Positions 47,695-57,035 of a DNA stretch of 64,000 bases are shown one piece after another (the stretch's first letter is position 1; the number at the start of each line of letters is the position of its first letter). Under the pieces are notes generated by a model. That model had not been told where the DNA came from and made no database searches. It saw nothing but the letters and a program-made list of their open reading frames with translations. Made by a program: the position numbers and the translations under genes. Source of the DNA: Campylobacter sp. RM16187 (GTDB taxonomy: Bacteria; Campylobacterota; Campylobacteria; Campylobacterales; Campylobacteraceae); the NCBI RefSeq assembly GCF_025319965.1, contig NZ_CP012549.1:496001-560000 (forward strand). The letters run 5' to 3'.

Positions 47695-47820
47695 TATGAA
47701 CCTCTCTTTGTTGATTTGGCGCTTATTATAACTAAAAATTGTTAAATTATATGACAAATAGCTTTTAGCGCCTAGTTTTGCTATTTGTAAATTAAAATTT
47801 AAATTTTAGCTTCAATAGGA

Positions 47821-47826
47821 TAAAAT
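47821..47826 (+). promoter_or_regulatory. Possible -10 box for dnaJ
   Basis: TAAAAT in AGGATAAAATC, 34 bases upstream of the dnaJ TTG start, in the racR/dnaJ divergent region. Confidence 0.4.
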
Positions 47827-47859
47827 CTATTTTTAAAATTAAAAAAACTAGGAGAATTT

Positions 47860-49005
47860 TTGGAGATTAATTATTACGAAATTCTAGAGATCAGTAGAAC
47901 AAGCGACTCCGAAACTATAAAAAAAGCATTTAGAAAACTTGCGCTTAAATATCATCCGGATAGAAATCAGGGAGATAAAGAGGCCGAAGAGAAATTTAAG
48001 CTAGTAAATGAGGCTTATCAGGTATTAGGTGATGAAGAAAAGCGTAGAATTTACGATAGATATGGCAAGGCCGGGCTTGAAGGCGGTGCTGGAGGATTTG
48101 GCGGAGGCTTTAGTGCCGATTTTGATCTAGGAGATATATTTAGCTCGTTTTTTGGCGGTGATTTTGGAGGCGATCGCAGGAGAAAAAGAAGCCTTGATAA
48201 GTATCCTCTTGATTTTGAAATCTCTGTAAATATAGAGTTTAACGAGGCTGTTTTTGGAGTAGAAAGGGAAGTAAAATTTAGTATTAAAAAACCTTGTCAA
48301 AGTTGCAAAGGCACAGGCTCAAAAGACGGTGCGTATAAGTCTTGTCCTCATTGTGGAGGAAAAGGGCGAATAAGCCAGCAAAGAGGCTTTATGAGCTTTG
48401 TTCAAGAGTGTCCATATTGTAGCGGAACCGGCGAAGTAGTAAAAGATATTTGCGGTAAATGCGAAGGCAGAGGCTATGATGAGGAGAAGCAAAGCGTCAC
48501 CATAAATATCCCAGCCGGCGTAGATAACGGCATGAGAATGAGAGTAGCAGGCAAAGGCAACCTTTCCGTAGATGGAAGCAGAGGCGATCTTTATGTGAGT
48601 ATATCGGTTGAGCCAGATGAACATTTTATCAGAAACGGAAATGACGTATACATAGAAATTCCTGTATTTTTCACTCAAGCGATTCTTGGAGAAACTATCA
48701 AAATACCTACGCTTAACGGATCAACAGATCTAAAGTTACCAATAGGCGCCAAAGATAAGCAGCAGTTCGTATTTGAAGGCGAGGGGATAAAAAGCGTAAG
48801 TAGTAGAAAAGTAGGGCGATTGATAGCTCAAATTTCTATAAAGTCACCTAGTAAATTAACCGATGAGCAAGCAGAGATACTTAAAAAGCTTCAAGAGAGC
48901 TTTGGTATAGAAAACGGCAAAAGCAGTGCCGATGAAAGCGTATTTGATAAGGTTATAAATTGGTTTAAGGGCGACAGTCTTCAGGATAAAAATAGCAAAA
49001 AATAA
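47860..49005 (+). CDS. dnaJ: Chaperone DnaJ
   Basis: Hsp40 co-chaperone of DnaK, 381 residues, TTG start with AGGAG at 47850-47854. The J domain has HPD at residues 32-34. A Gly/Phe-rich linker ([15 protein letters not shown]) follows, then four zinc-finger repeats ([32 protein letters not shown]) and the C-terminal substrate domains. All hallmark parts are intact. It converges on uvrC through a shared terminator. Confidence 0.97.
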   Translation: MEINYYEILEISRTSDSETIKKAFRKLALKYHPDRNQGDKEAEEKFKLVNEAYQVLGDEEKRRIYDRYGKAGLEGGAGGFGGGFSADFDLGDIFSSFFGGDFGGDRRRKRSLDKYPLDFEISVNIEFNEAVFGVEREVKFSIKKPCQSCKGTGSKDGAYKSCPHCGGKGRISQQRGFMSFVQECPYCSGTGEVVKDICGKCEGRGYDEEKQSVTINIPAGVDNGMRMRVAGKGNLSVDGSRGDLYVSISVEPDEHFIRNGNDVYIEIPVFFTQAILGETIKIPTLNGSTDLKLPIGAKDKQQFVFEGEGIKSVSSRKVGRLIAQISIKSPSKLTDEQAEILKKLQESFGIENGKSSADESVFDKVINWFKGDSLQDKNSKK

Positions 49006-49016
49006 ATTTATACAAA

Positions 49017-49052
49017 TTTAGCCTTTGCGGTTTAATTTCCTCAAAGGCTAAA
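49017..49052. terminator. Bidirectional terminator between dnaJ and uvrC
   Basis: Perfect 11-bp inverted repeat, TTTAGCCTTTG (49017-49027) and CAAAGGCTAAA (49042-49052), with a 14-base loop, in the 63-base gap between convergent genes. T-rich sequence lies on both sides. Confidence 0.72.
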
Positions 49053-49068
49053 ATCCTAATCTTTAATA

Positions 49069-50874
49069 CTATTTTTTTATTAACTCTATTTTTTCCGCAA
49101 CGCTTTTGTTTGTTATTTTAGTTATCTCATCAAAATTTGCGTTTAGTATATTTTCAAAATTTCCATAAAATTTAACGAGCTTGGCTATGCTTCCTTGAGA
49201 AATTCCAGCTTGTATCAGCCTTGAAGCCTCCATATCCTCTCTTTTTTTAGTCTTTTGATGAAATGTTATGGCAAATCTGTGTGCCTCATCACGAAGTCTT
49301 TGAAAAAACTGCAATTTTTTATCATTTGTAGCAAGCAAAAATGAGCCTAAATTCGTATAAATTTTATCCTTTGCAGCTCCCTTGGCGCGGTGGGCTTTGG
49401 AGTCTATTTTCTCTTTTGAAATTGCTATGACATCTACGTTTGCTCCGCTACTTTTTAAAATTTCATTAGCCAGATCTAGTAAAGCTTGCCCTCCGTCTAT
49501 TATCCAAAGATCGGGAGCGGAAATTTTATCAAACCTAAGAGCTCTTTCTATGAGCATCTCTCGCATCTGATCGTAGTCGTTTTTGCTTTGTAGATGAACG
49601 TGGCGGTATTTGTCTTTGATGAAATTTCCATGCTCAAATCTTATCATAGCGCCGACACAGGCTTTGCCAAACATATGCGAGTTATCAAAGGTTTCGACAG
49701 CATATGGAGTATGAGTAAGCGAAAAATACTCTTTTATCTCTTTTAAAAGCTCGTTATCATGGGTTTTTAGATAGTTTTGTATAGAAATTTCCGCATTTTT
49801 TCCTGCCATATCGCAAATTCGTTTTTTTTCGCCTATTTTTGGTGTAGATATGCTAAATTTTTTACTATGCCTAGCGGTTAAAATTTCCTCTACCAAGCCC
49901 GAGTCTTCAAATTTATCAAGTGTGTAAATTTTAGAACTAATTACCGGCATATCGACAGGAAAGCTCTCTAGGATTATTTGCTTGTAGGCATCGTTTGTAT
50001 CGTTATCAAGATTCATTTTTAAATTTGTAATATTTTGATTTACTCCGCTTATTTTGCCGTTTTGAATGCTAAATCTAACCGCACAGATCATATTTTGGCA
50101 AGAATTCATCGCAAACACTTCAAAATCCTCAAGTTTGGCCAGATCGACTTCTATTTTGGTATCCAGATCTTTTATGGCATTTATCTTGTCTCTGATTTTT
50201 GCCGCCTGCTCGTAGTTTTCGTTTTGGGCGTATTTTGTCATTAGATTTGTTAAAGTTGCTATTAAAGAATTTGGATTTTGCAGTGCTGATATTGCAGCAT
50301 TTACGACTTTTGAATATTCATTTTGAGAAATTTTGCTTATAAGCGGAGCCTCTGAATATCCTATCTGATATGGCAAGTATGAGCCTTTTGCCTTAAGTGC
50401 GGCTTTGCTTTGCACTAGTTTAAAACTCATTTGCAAGGCCTCTAAAAGCTCTCTTCCGCCTCTAAAATATGGGCCAAAATACTTAATATTTTTGCCTTTT
50501 ACTATCTTTCTTGTGATATCAAACCTTGGAAATTCATCATCCAAATTTACGTAGATATAAGGGTAGGTCTTATCGTCTCTTAACAAGATATTATATTTTG
50601 GCTTAAGTTGCTTTATAAACGAGTTTTCAAGAATTAAAGCATCAGCTTCGCTTGGAGTTATTATATACTCAAGATGAGTGGTTTCGCTTATCATTTTATG
50701 TATTCTTGGACCTACTTTTGGCGATGGCGCAAGAGTTGGCGTGAAGCTAAAATAGCTTTTGACTCGGTTTTTTAAAATTTTTGCTTTGCCCACATAAAGA
50801 AGCTTGCCAAATTTGTCAAAATATTGGTAGATCCCTGGACTATTTGGAAGTGAGCGAATTTCATCTATTAGCAT
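49069..50874 (-). CDS. uvrC: Excinuclease ABC subunit C
   Basis: Nucleotide-excision repair nuclease, 601 residues. The N-terminal GIY-YIG domain (Gly14-Ile-Tyr16, Tyr27-Val-Gly29) makes the 3' cut. The UVR motif NENYEQAAKIRDKI binds UvrB. The RNase H-like C-terminal endonuclease (ETFDNSHMFGKACVGAM and WIIDGGQALLDLA) makes the 5' cut, and a short helix-hairpin-helix ends the protein. It overlaps the upstream gene by 14 bases. Confidence 0.96.
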   Translation of the reverse strand: MLIDEIRSLPNSPGIYQYFDKFGKLLYVGKAKILKNRVKSYFSFTPTLAPSPKVGPRIHKMISETTHLEYIITPSEADALILENSFIKQLKPKYNILLRDDKTYPYIYVNLDDEFPRFDITRKIVKGKNIKYFGPYFRGGRELLEALQMSFKLVQSKAALKAKGSYLPYQIGYSEAPLISKISQNEYSKVVNAAISALQNPNSLIATLTNLMTKYAQNENYEQAAKIRDKINAIKDLDTKIEVDLAKLEDFEVFAMNSCQNMICAVRFSIQNGKISGVNQNITNLKMNLDNDTNDAYKQIILESFPVDMPVISSKIYTLDKFEDSGLVEEILTARHSKKFSISTPKIGEKKRICDMAGKNAEISIQNYLKTHDNELLKEIKEYFSLTHTPYAVETFDNSHMFGKACVGAMIRFEHGNFIKDKYRHVHLQSKNDYDQMREMLIERALRFDKISAPDLWIIDGGQALLDLANEILKSSGANVDVIAISKEKIDSKAHRAKGAAKDKIYTNLGSFLLATNDKKLQFFQRLRDEAHRFAITFHQKTKKREDMEASRLIQAGISQGSIAKLVKFYGNFENILNANFDEITKITNKSVAEKIELIKK

Positions 50875-51322
50875 CTAAATTCGCTTTTATTTTCTCTCTT
50901 ATAGCTTCAAATTTGGCATGAATTTGGGGATTTTTAGCTAAATTTATAAACTCCCCTTTGGACTTTTCAAAATTTACAATTTTAAGTAAAATTTTTGATT
51001 CTTGTTTGAAGCGTAAATTTTTAGTTACGAAAAATTTTATATCCGAAATTTGAGCCAATTTACTATCTTTATTAACGCTGCAATAAATTTTTAATAAGCC
51101 TTTTATCATACTTATATTATTATCTCGTTTTAGCTCCTGAAGTCCTAGCGGATGAAGTAGGGCAAAAAATAAAATGTTATTTTTAACATAGCAAAAAGCT
51201 ATTAGCCGTTGATGGTTTAAGCTAAGTAGTTTGGTGAATTCCAAGCACTCGCTACGGCTTTTAAGCTCTTTATACGAAGGATTATTTAGAATATGGTCTA
51301 TAATAAATTTAGCATCTTTCAT
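50861..51322 (-). CDS. Possible DciA-like (DUF721) protein upstream of uvrC
   Basis: 153 residues, soluble and basic. The segment NNILFFALLHPLGLQELKRDNNISMIKGLLKIY follows the DUF721 pattern of a strand ending near a conserved HP, then a helix (read in parts). DciA/DUF721 proteins load the replicative helicase in bacteria lacking DnaC/DnaI. The match is weak and made by eye. A small gene occupies the same place next to uvrC in C. jejuni (Cj1247c, from memory). It overlaps uvrC by 14 bases; its 5' end overlaps, on the other strand, the small lipoprotein gene. Confidence 0.6.
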   Translation of the reverse strand: MKDAKFIIDHILNNPSYKELKSRSECLEFTKLLSLNHQRLIAFCYVKNNILFFALLHPLGLQELKRDNNISMIKGLLKIYCSVNKDSKLAQISDIKFFVTKNLRFKQESKILLKIVNFEKSKGEFINLAKNPQIHAKFEAIREKIKANLDANR

Positions 51323-51451
51323 AAATGGATTTTAGCATTTTTTTTATTAATCTTTTTATTGAGCGGTTGCGGATATAAGGCTAATCCATTTTATGATACT
51401 GGCGAAAGTCAAGAAAGTATAAGAAAGACGGATAGAATTAATAAATTTTAA
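51293..51451 (+). CDS. Small lipoprotein, LptM-like candidate
   Basis: 52 residues, MVYNKFSIFHKWILAFFLL then IFLLSGCGYKANPFYDTGES. A basic N-terminus and a hydrophobic core end in the lipobox LLSGC. The mature start CGYKANPFYD resembles the CGLKGPLYFP start of LptM (YifL), which helps LptD mature in E. coli; lptD is at 61681 in this window. The ATG at 51293 overlaps the opposite-strand DciA-like gene by 30 bases and its ribosome-binding site is weak (AAGGA about 11 bases upstream), so the exact start is uncertain. The lipoprotein signal itself is clear. It lies 95 bases before guaA. Confidence 0.68.
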   Translation: MVYNKFSIFHKWILAFFLLIFLLSGCGYKANPFYDTGESQESIRKTDRINKF

Positions 51452-51546
51452 GCATTTGCGCTTTTTGGCTATGTTTTGATTTTATGATAAAAGAATTTAT
51501 GTCGCCCATTTTATGGTCGATTAAATAAAATTTTTAGGATTTTTTT

Positions 51547-53082
51547 ATGACTACATCAGATATTATCGTTTTAGATTTCGGTTCTCAATACACTCAGCTG
51601 ATAGCTCGCAGATTGCGTGAACAAGGTGTGTATACGGAAATTTTACCATTTAATGCCAAGCTTGAAGATATCAAGGCAAAAAAGCCAAAAGGTATCATTT
51701 TAAGCGGTGGTCCTGCAAGCGTATACGCAAGCGATGCTTACTTTTGCGACGATGGTGTTTTTAAGCTAAAAGTGCCTATCCTTGGTATCTGCTACGGTAT
51801 GCAGCTAATCGCTTATGTAAATAAGGCAGAGGTTGCATTGGCTAGTCAAAAAGAGTATGGCAAGGCTGAACTTAGCATAATTAAAGAGCATGGTTTATTC
51901 ACAGGAACTCCTGAAAAACAGATAGTATGGATGAGCCATGCCGACTATGTTAAAAATATTCCAAATGGCTTTGAGGCACTTGCTATTAGCGAAAATTCGC
52001 CTTATTGCGTATTTGGAGACGATAAACGCAAAATTTATGCACTTCAATTTCATCCAGAGGTGCAACATAGCGAATTTGGCTCACAAATTTTAAAGAATTT
52101 CGCTAAATATATCTGCGGTTGTGAAAGCACTTGGAATATGGGAAGTTTTGCTAAAATACAAATCGCAAAGATAAAAGAGCAGGTAGGAAATAAGAAGGTT
52201 CTTTGTGCTGTAAGCGGTGGCGTGGATAGCTCTGTAACCGCAGCACTTTTAGCTAATGCGATACCTGAAAATGTAATACTTGTCTTTGTCGATAACGGAC
52301 TTTTAAGAACTGGCGAAAGAGAGCAAGTGGAAGCCACTTTTAGGACAAGGCTTGGCGTAGAGCTCGTAAGTATCGATGCTAGCAAGACTTTCCTCGAGCG
52401 ACTCGCAGGTGTCACTGATCCTGAGAGAAAACGCAAAATAATAGGCGAAACTTTCATAGAAATTTTTGAAAAAGAGGCCAAAAAACACGATAATGTAAAA
52501 TTCTTAGCCCAAGGCACCCTGTATACTGATATTATTGAAAGTTCTGTCGTTGGTGCCGGTAAAACTATAAAAAGTCATCATAATGTGGGAGGCTTGCCTG
52601 ATTGGATGAGCTTTGAGCTAATTGAGCCTTTAAAAGAAATTTTTAAAGATGAGGTGCGCCAACTTGGGCTTGAGCTTGGTTTATCTCGTGATCTTGTCTT
52701 CCGTCATCCATTCCCTGGTCCCGGACTTGCCATACGTATAATGGGAGAGGTAAATACGCCTAGCCTTGAGCTTCTTCGCAAGGCTGATGTGATACTTCGC
52801 GATGAGCTTAAATCAACAGGTTGGTATAACAAGACTTGGCAAGCGTTCTGCGTACTCCTAAATGTAAATTCAGTCGGCGTAATGGGTGACAACCGCACTT
52901 ATGAAAACGCAGTTTGTATCCGTGTTGTAGATGCGAGCGACGGTATGACGGCTAGCTTCTCAAGACTTCCTTATGATTTGCTTGAAAATATTTCTCGCCG
53001 TATCATAAATGAGGTTAATGGCATCAACCGCGTAGTTTATGATATAAGCTCTAAGCCACCTGCAACGATTGAATGGGAGTAG
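51547..53082 (+). CDS. guaA: GMP synthase (glutamine-hydrolysing)
   Basis: Converts XMP to GMP, 511 residues. The class I glutaminase domain has its nucleophile Cys82 in GICYGMQL and the HPEVQH dyad histidine. The ATP-pyrophosphatase loop [10 protein letters not shown] and the C-terminal dimerisation domain ending KPPATIEWE follow. It completes the GMP branch begun by guaB at 20404. Downstream the conserved context breaks: an accessory helicase gene follows instead of the hemD region. Confidence 0.98.
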   Translation: MTTSDIIVLDFGSQYTQLIARRLREQGVYTEILPFNAKLEDIKAKKPKGIILSGGPASVYASDAYFCDDGVFKLKVPILGICYGMQLIAYVNKAEVALASQKEYGKAELSIIKEHGLFTGTPEKQIVWMSHADYVKNIPNGFEALAISENSPYCVFGDDKRKIYALQFHPEVQHSEFGSQILKNFAKYICGCESTWNMGSFAKIQIAKIKEQVGNKKVLCAVSGGVDSSVTAALLANAIPENVILVFVDNGLLRTGEREQVEATFRTRLGVELVSIDASKTFLERLAGVTDPERKRKIIGETFIEIFEKEAKKHDNVKFLAQGTLYTDIIESSVVGAGKTIKSHHNVGGLPDWMSFELIEPLKEIFKDEVRQLGLELGLSRDLVFRHPFPGPGLAIRIMGEVNTPSLELLRKADVILRDELKSTGWYNKTWQAFCVLLNVNSVGVMGDNRTYENAVCIRVVDASDGMTASFSRLPYDLLENISRRIINEVNGINRVVYDISSKPPATIEWE

Positions 53083-53387
53083 AAGAAATAATTTAAAATC
53101 AAGTCTTGTTAATGATTTATAGGTTAAAAAATTCTAATAGTATTAAAATATAAAATCCTGTCAAAAATAATAATTAAAACAATAGCCTCTATTGACTTTC
53201 CACGAGAAGATATGGAATAAACTATCTGTCCTTTTGCAAAAGTTGTAAAAAGACAGATAGTTTAATTAATATATTAAGTTAAGTTTTTATGTGAGAATTG
53301 TTATTTTAAATATACTAAATTATTGATAGGGAAGAATAACGAATAGTATATAGAGTGTTTGATATTAAAACTAGGAGAACACGATCA
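53083..53387 (+). other. AT-rich intergenic region at the island's left edge
   Basis: 305 bases between guaA and the helicase-nuclease gene. I find no credible reading frame or RNA gene. The only strong structure is the inverted repeat at 53218-53264. There is no clear intrinsic terminator for guaA unless that hairpin serves. Several AT-rich -10-like words precede the helicase gene, but none stands out. Confidence 0.6.
53218..53264. repeat. Perfect 13-bp inverted repeat with palindromic loop
   Basis: TAAACTATCTGTC (53218-53230) pairs perfectly with GACAGATAGTTTA (53252-53264) around a 21-base loop. The loop itself begins with the 12-base palindrome CTTTTGCAAAAG (53231-53242). It lies 136 bases after guaA and 123 bases before the helicase start. 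It could be a terminator, an operator, or the remnant of a mobile-element end; nothing in the sequence decides. Confidence 0.8.
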
Positions 53388-56300
53388 ATGGATAGTAGAT
53401 TGGAAACAAAGTATGTACAACACTTTTCGACAAGAATTCCGTGGAAGGACAATGATTATACCGGAAGAATTGATGATAATCCAAAATTTAATGTAGCCGC
53501 TCAAGTAATACCCAACATCGCTTCATCAAGGGATTTAGAGTTTGAATATAACAATAAAGGTAAAAGTTATGAAGAAGTAGGTTCTTTGAAAATGCAGAAT
53601 TGGATTACAGAGAATGCAGCTTTTATGAGTAATATTAAGCTTAATCTTGAAATGAACCATCCATACAGAGAAAATAATGAAAAGTTTAAACATTTCAAAA
53701 AAACCGTTTTTGAGATGAAGCCATATTCTTTTTTGTTGCGTCCTTTTTCTTGGACTTTAAAGAATAATGCTAAAGAAAAGCAAAAATACTATAATTTTTA
53801 TTTTGATTTAGAAAAGACCGAGCAAATGCTTAATTGGTCAAGCGCATGGGTATCACACGGAGAGTCTCAAAAAGGAATTCTTGAATATTTTTTCTCACAT
53901 ATTAGTCCAAATAATTCGCTGATTTTTCCTTATTATAAGCAAGTTCCGTTTATTGAAGATAATAGACGTGTAATTGCAGGGATAGGAAATATAGTTTCCA
54001 ATACAGAACTTCATGAATATGCATCGGATGGGAGTAGTGAAGAAAAGAACTACATATGGGAAACTAATGTGGCGCATTCGATAAGGTTTGATGGTAAAGA
54101 AGGCTTTTTGATGCCATATCATGAAATATTGGAGTATATAAAAAGTCATCCTGATTTTGATATAGAAAGTGTTACATTATTTGAACCGGCAGGTTTTAGA
54201 GAAGAGTTTTCATATACAGCAGAATGGGTTAGCTATGATGCGGCAATTGATATTCTAAATCAAGCAAAAACTGTATTAAAAAACATAGCCGAACTTAATC
54301 TCAAAAATGCTAATCATAAATGGGTTAATACGCAACTTAAATATATTGATATTCAATTAGAAAGTATTTGGAATCAGCGTGGAATATTTCCGGGACTTGG
54401 CTCTATGCTATCAGCTTTTGGCTTAAGATACGGATTTGATATTGCAAAATATATCGATACATCTAGTAATGATTTGATTTCAGAATTGAAATTATATTTT
54501 ATAGGAGATAAGATAACTGAGGATGAAGAATTAGATGAAAGCTTGGCTGAAAATGAAGATGAATTTTACGGCTTGCTAAAAGATGAAGTAAAAGTAAAAT
54601 ACTTCGAACTGTTATCACGATTAAATCTTTCGGTTGAACAGTCTGTTTATGCATGGAACAAGTTAAAGTGTAAATCTGAAGAAATTTTGAATAATCCCTA
54701 TCTCCTATATGAATTGACAAGAAAAGAAGAAGAGAGTATTCAGATTGCTATTTCTCAAATCGACAATGCAATGTTTGTTAATTCGCTGGTAATAAATAAG
54801 TATCCGCTTGAGAACCCGATTAAAATGAGAACAGAAGGTGATAAACGCCGATTTAGAGCAATGGTGATATATGTTTTGGAAAAAGCTGCGGCCACTGGAC
54901 ATACTTTACTTAGTTATGATCAAACAGTTGAAGAAATCAATAAACTTCCATTAGATTATAAAACTGATTTTAAAATAGAAAAAATTGAAGGCGTTGTTGA
55001 ATTTTTAAATGAAAGTGAATTATATGTTGATGAGAAAAATACTTATATTAAACTGAAAGAATATCAAGATTACAAGCAATTAGTTGTCGATATAGTGAAT
55101 AATCGTTTAAAAAACGGTTTATCAAGTGAACAGAACTGGAGAAAGATTATTGATGACCAATTTGGAGAACTTGAGAAAAGTAATGAAGAAAACGATAAAC
55201 TGGCTCGCGAGGAAAAGGTAGAAGCATTAAAAATTCTTGAATCATCTAAAATATCTGTTTTATTAGGAAGAGCTGGAACAGGCAAAACATCGGCATTAGG
55301 GATTTTTGCTTCTTCTGAACAAATTAAAAATGGTGGAGTACTAGCATTGACTCCTACAGGGAAAGCGAGAGTGCAGCTTGAGAATTCATTTAATAAAAAT
55401 GGTGTTAAGGCTGAATTTATGACTGTAGCACAATTTTTGACTCGTTCAAAAGGTTTCAACTGGAATACAATGACGTATAAGATACCGACAGAACCGAGTT
55501 CCAGTAGTGCTAGGACGGTAATTATTGACGAAAGTTCAATGCTGACTGAAGATATGTTTGCCGGTATATTAAAGCTTATTGATTCTCATGCAGTAAGAAT
55601 TATCTTTATAGGAGATCCTAACCAATTGCCTCCAATAGGAGCCGGACGTCCATTTGTAGATTTAATCAATTATTTGGAAGTTTGCTATCCTCAAAAAAAC
55701 ATTGCAAAATTAAAAACAGAGATGAGGCAAGGTTCTGGTGGAGATGACGTATCATTTGCTCAAATATTCTCTGATTCGGATTCGATCGATAAGGATATTA
55801 TATATCGTATTCAAGATAATGAAACAGATAGCCGTTTTAAATATATTCAATATACTGATTTAGATGAGTTAAAAACAGTTTTGTTTGAACAATTGACAGA
55901 AATTACAGGTATGAATAATGAAGATGATATTGATGGATTCAACAGAAGTTTAGGAGCTACAGTAAATGAATACACTAATTATCTGACGGGCAAGCATATA
56001 GAAAATTGGCAAATCTTATCAGCAACTAAATCTATCGGTGCAGGAAGTTACTATTTAAATAATCTAATTCATGAAAAATATCGCAAAGCTATTGTTGATG
56101 AATGGAAATATCCGTTTGTGAAATATAGTCCTCAATCGATTCAAAACATTGTTTATGGAGATAAAATTATATCTAATGTAAATGGTGAGAGAGACTATTG
56201 GGATGGTTTATCCGGAAAAGGATATGTAGCGAATGGTGAAATTGGAATCATGTCTGGCTATCCTGGACATTATGGCAAGAAAGATAAGAATACCAAGTGG

Positions 56301-57035
56301 TATAAAATTCGTTTTGCTTCATTTGAGGGAAAAGAATTTTCTTACATTAAAGATGATTTTGGTGGCGATAATAGTGATTCCAAGCTGGAACTTGCCTATG
56401 CTCTTACTGTCCATAAATCACAGGGTTCCGGTTTTGGAAAAACCATAGTAATTATAAACGGAAAAAGTTTATTTATCACAAAGGAACTATTATATACCGC
56501 ATTTTCCCGTCAAAAGGAAAAATTAGTGATCATAAGTGATCTATCCGTCGAAGAATTAATTCGGTATGCCAATGATTGGTATTCCGATACCAAACAAAGA
56601 TATACAGATTTATTCGAAACTCCAAATATTACGGAGATAAATATCGGAAAGCAGAAACGATACTTTGCAGAAAATCTGATTCATAAAACAAGTCGAGGTG
56701 AAATGGTTAGATCAAAGTCTGAAGTAATCGTTGCGAATATTCTGGATAAAATGAAAGTTGAGTATTTCTATGAGAAGCCTTTGAATGTTAAGGGGAGGAA
56801 GTATATCCCTGATTTTACTCTGCACTATCAAGGAAAAACTGCTTATCTTGAACATCTTGGAATGTTAAGTGATTCATCATACAGAAAGCGTTGGGAAGAG
56901 AAAAAAGTAAATTATGAAAGCGAAAGTATATCAGAAATTAAAGGGAATTTAATAATTACTAAAGATGGATTAGACGGGAGCATAGACGCAGAATTAATAG
57001 AGAATAAAATTAGAACATGGATGGCGGACATTTGA
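53388..57035 (+). CDS. RecD2-like helicase with PD-(D/E)XK/Vsr-like nuclease region
   Basis: 1,215 residues from ATG 53388 (AGGAG 10 bases upstream). Residues 1-250 are uncharacterised, with RIPWKDNDYTG (16-26), SLIFPYYKQVPF (177-188), RRVIAGIG (193-200) and GFLMPYHE (239-246). A helical region with a hairpin-like FPGLGSMLSAFGL and a RecD2-like winged helix precede an SF1B helicase: Walker A GRAGTGKT 627-634, DESS 714-717, GDPNQLPP 742-749, HKSQG 1009-1013, and TAFSR 1037-1041. A nuclease-like end has Glu1112, PDFT 1141-1144, and EHLGM 1155-1159. It is not a TraA relaxase, as no HUH domain is seen. Base usage differs from its neighbours, so transfer is likely. A defence role is inferred. Confidence 0.85.
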   Translation: MDSRLETKYVQHFSTRIPWKDNDYTGRIDDNPKFNVAAQVIPNIASSRDLEFEYNNKGKSYEEVGSLKMQNWITENAAFMSNIKLNLEMNHPYRENNEKFKHFKKTVFEMKPYSFLLRPFSWTLKNNAKEKQKYYNFYFDLEKTEQMLNWSSAWVSHGESQKGILEYFFSHISPNNSLIFPYYKQVPFIEDNRRVIAGIGNIVSNTELHEYASDGSSEEKNYIWETNVAHSIRFDGKEGFLMPYHEILEYIKSHPDFDIESVTLFEPAGFREEFSYTAEWVSYDAAIDILNQAKTVLKNIAELNLKNANHKWVNTQLKYIDIQLESIWNQRGIFPGLGSMLSAFGLRYGFDIAKYIDTSSNDLISELKLYFIGDKITEDEELDESLAENEDEFYGLLKDEVKVKYFELLSRLNLSVEQSVYAWNKLKCKSEEILNNPYLLYELTRKEEESIQIAISQIDNAMFVNSLVINKYPLENPIKMRTEGDKRRFRAMVIYVLEKAAATGHTLLSYDQTVEEINKLPLDYKTDFKIEKIEGVVEFLNESELYVDEKNTYIKLKEYQDYKQLVVDIVNNRLKNGLSSEQNWRKIIDDQFGELEKSNEENDKLAREEKVEALKILESSKISVLLGRAGTGKTSALGIFASSEQIKNGGVLALTPTGKARVQLENSFNKNGVKAEFMTVAQFLTRSKGFNWNTMTYKIPTEPSSSSARTVIIDESSMLTEDMFAGILKLIDSHAVRIIFIGDPNQLPPIGAGRPFVDLINYLEVCYPQKNIAKLKTEMRQGSGGDDVSFAQIFSDSDSIDKDIIYRIQDNETDSRFKYIQYTDLDELKTVLFEQLTEITGMNNEDDIDGFNRSLGATVNEYTNYLTGKHIENWQILSATKSIGAGSYYLNNLIHEKYRKAIVDEWKYPFVKYSPQSIQNIVYGDKIISNVNGERDYWDGLSGKGYVANGEIGIMSGYPGHYGKKDKNTKWYKIRFASFEGKEFSYIKDDFGGDNSDSKLELAYALTVHKSQGSGFGKTIVIINGKSLFITKELLYTAFSRQKEKLVIISDLSVEELIRYANDWYSDTKQRYTDLFETPNITEINIGKQKRYFAENLIHKTSRGEMVRSKSEVIVANILDKMKVEYFYEKPLNVKGRKYIPDFTLHYQGKTAYLEHLGMLSDSSYRKRWEEKKVNYESESISEIKGNLIITKDGLDGSIDAELIENKIRTWMADI

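Noticed and set aside
51325-51378. ATG at 51325 as start of a small gene
   Set aside because: Its frame stops after 17 codons; the lipoprotein signal and lipobox lie in a different frame that opens at 51293.
51452-51546. Guanine or other purine riboswitch upstream of guaA
   Set aside because: The leader is only 95 bases, is AT-rich, and shows none of the conserved loop sequences or three-way-junction pairing of purine aptamers.
53388-57035. Conjugative relaxase/helicase TraA
   Set aside because: The helicase motifs are of the RecD/TraA group, but there is no HUH relaxase motif at the N-terminus and no transfer genes nearby; the C-terminus is nuclease-like instead.
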